DNA of 38,896 bases, taken from contig CALYTW010000006.1 in NCBI GenBank assembly GCA_945487905.1, positions 1 through 38,896 of the forward strand. The letters run 5' to 3'. How positions within the stretch are numbered: position 1 is the first letter of the stretch; each line of letters opens with the position of its first letter. The translations under genes were made by a program, and so were the position numbers. Source of the DNA: an uncultured cyanobacterium (GTDB taxonomy: Bacteria; Cyanobacteriota; Vampirovibrionia; Gastranaerophilales; Gastranaerophilaceae). Below, piece after piece: positions 38,881-38,896 of this stretch. Under the pieces are notes generated by a model, which was given only the letters and a program-made list of their open reading frames with translations, was not told where the DNA came from and ran no database searches.

Positions 38881-38896
38881 ATATATTTTTTGTTTA

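Overview
The window is an AT-rich bacterial chromosome segment that most resembles a gut member of the non-photosynthetic cyanobacterial sister lineage (Vampirovibrionia/Melainabacteria, Gastranaerophilales type). Three observations support this. First, the ribosomal block infA-rpmJ-rpsM-rpsK-(rpsD)-rpoA-rplQ-truA-rplM-rpsI keeps the truA-rplM-rpsI continuation known from Cyanobacteria. Second, pheT stands alone without pheS, as in Cyanobacteria. Third, one predicted protein carries an N-terminal 'SADTVSFKA' tag that I recall from that group. Lipid A genes (lpxI, lpxB) imply an outer membrane. The assignment is inference; no search was run.

Layout. 1-5617: + strand ribosomal/alpha operon ending at a strong intrinsic terminator, with hairpin-forming repeats and a possible structured leader in its gaps. 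5634-7195: an unknown protein with in-frame 51-bp repeats, then pflA. 7261-10537: aspartokinase, a small secreted NTF2-like protein and glutamine synthetase. 10623-12636: lpxI-lpxB. 12717-16850: birA-oadG-oadA-oadB, a biotin-dependent Na+-pumping decarboxylase module with its own biotin ligase. 16985-19380: TPR lipoprotein, lgt and a zinc alcohol dehydrogenase. 19468-22992: metG, a small unknown gene and two tandem PlsC acyltransferases. 23068-26507: a 407-residue protein whose spaced residues match a RelA/SpoT synthetase core, convergent by a 4-bp overlap with a full bifunctional Rel. 26666-29917: an EF-hand/Ig-like protein gene bracketed by two clusters of the same palindromic repeat. 29968-32924: pheT and a cysteine-cluster protein with a Fur-box-like operator. 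38837-32896 on the - strand: one tight operon, ctp-recJ-(membrane protein)-nanE-nanK-(71-residue protein).

Taken together the genes suggest a fermentative, gut-adapted Gram-negative-type cell: glycyl-radical enzyme activation, Na+-motive decarboxylation, sialic acid/amino sugar salvage (NanE, NanK), lipid A and phospholipid synthesis, lipoprotein maturation and (p)ppGpp signalling. No tRNA, rRNA, CRISPR array, transposase or phage gene was seen.

The best candidate for something undescribed is the divergent RelA/SpoT-like protein at 23068-24291. Next are the repeat-bracketed EF-hand gene, the 51-bp in-frame repeat in the gene at 5634-6464, the 6-1-6 Fur-type palindrome at 32471-32483, and the intergenic inverted-repeat family in the ribosomal operon.
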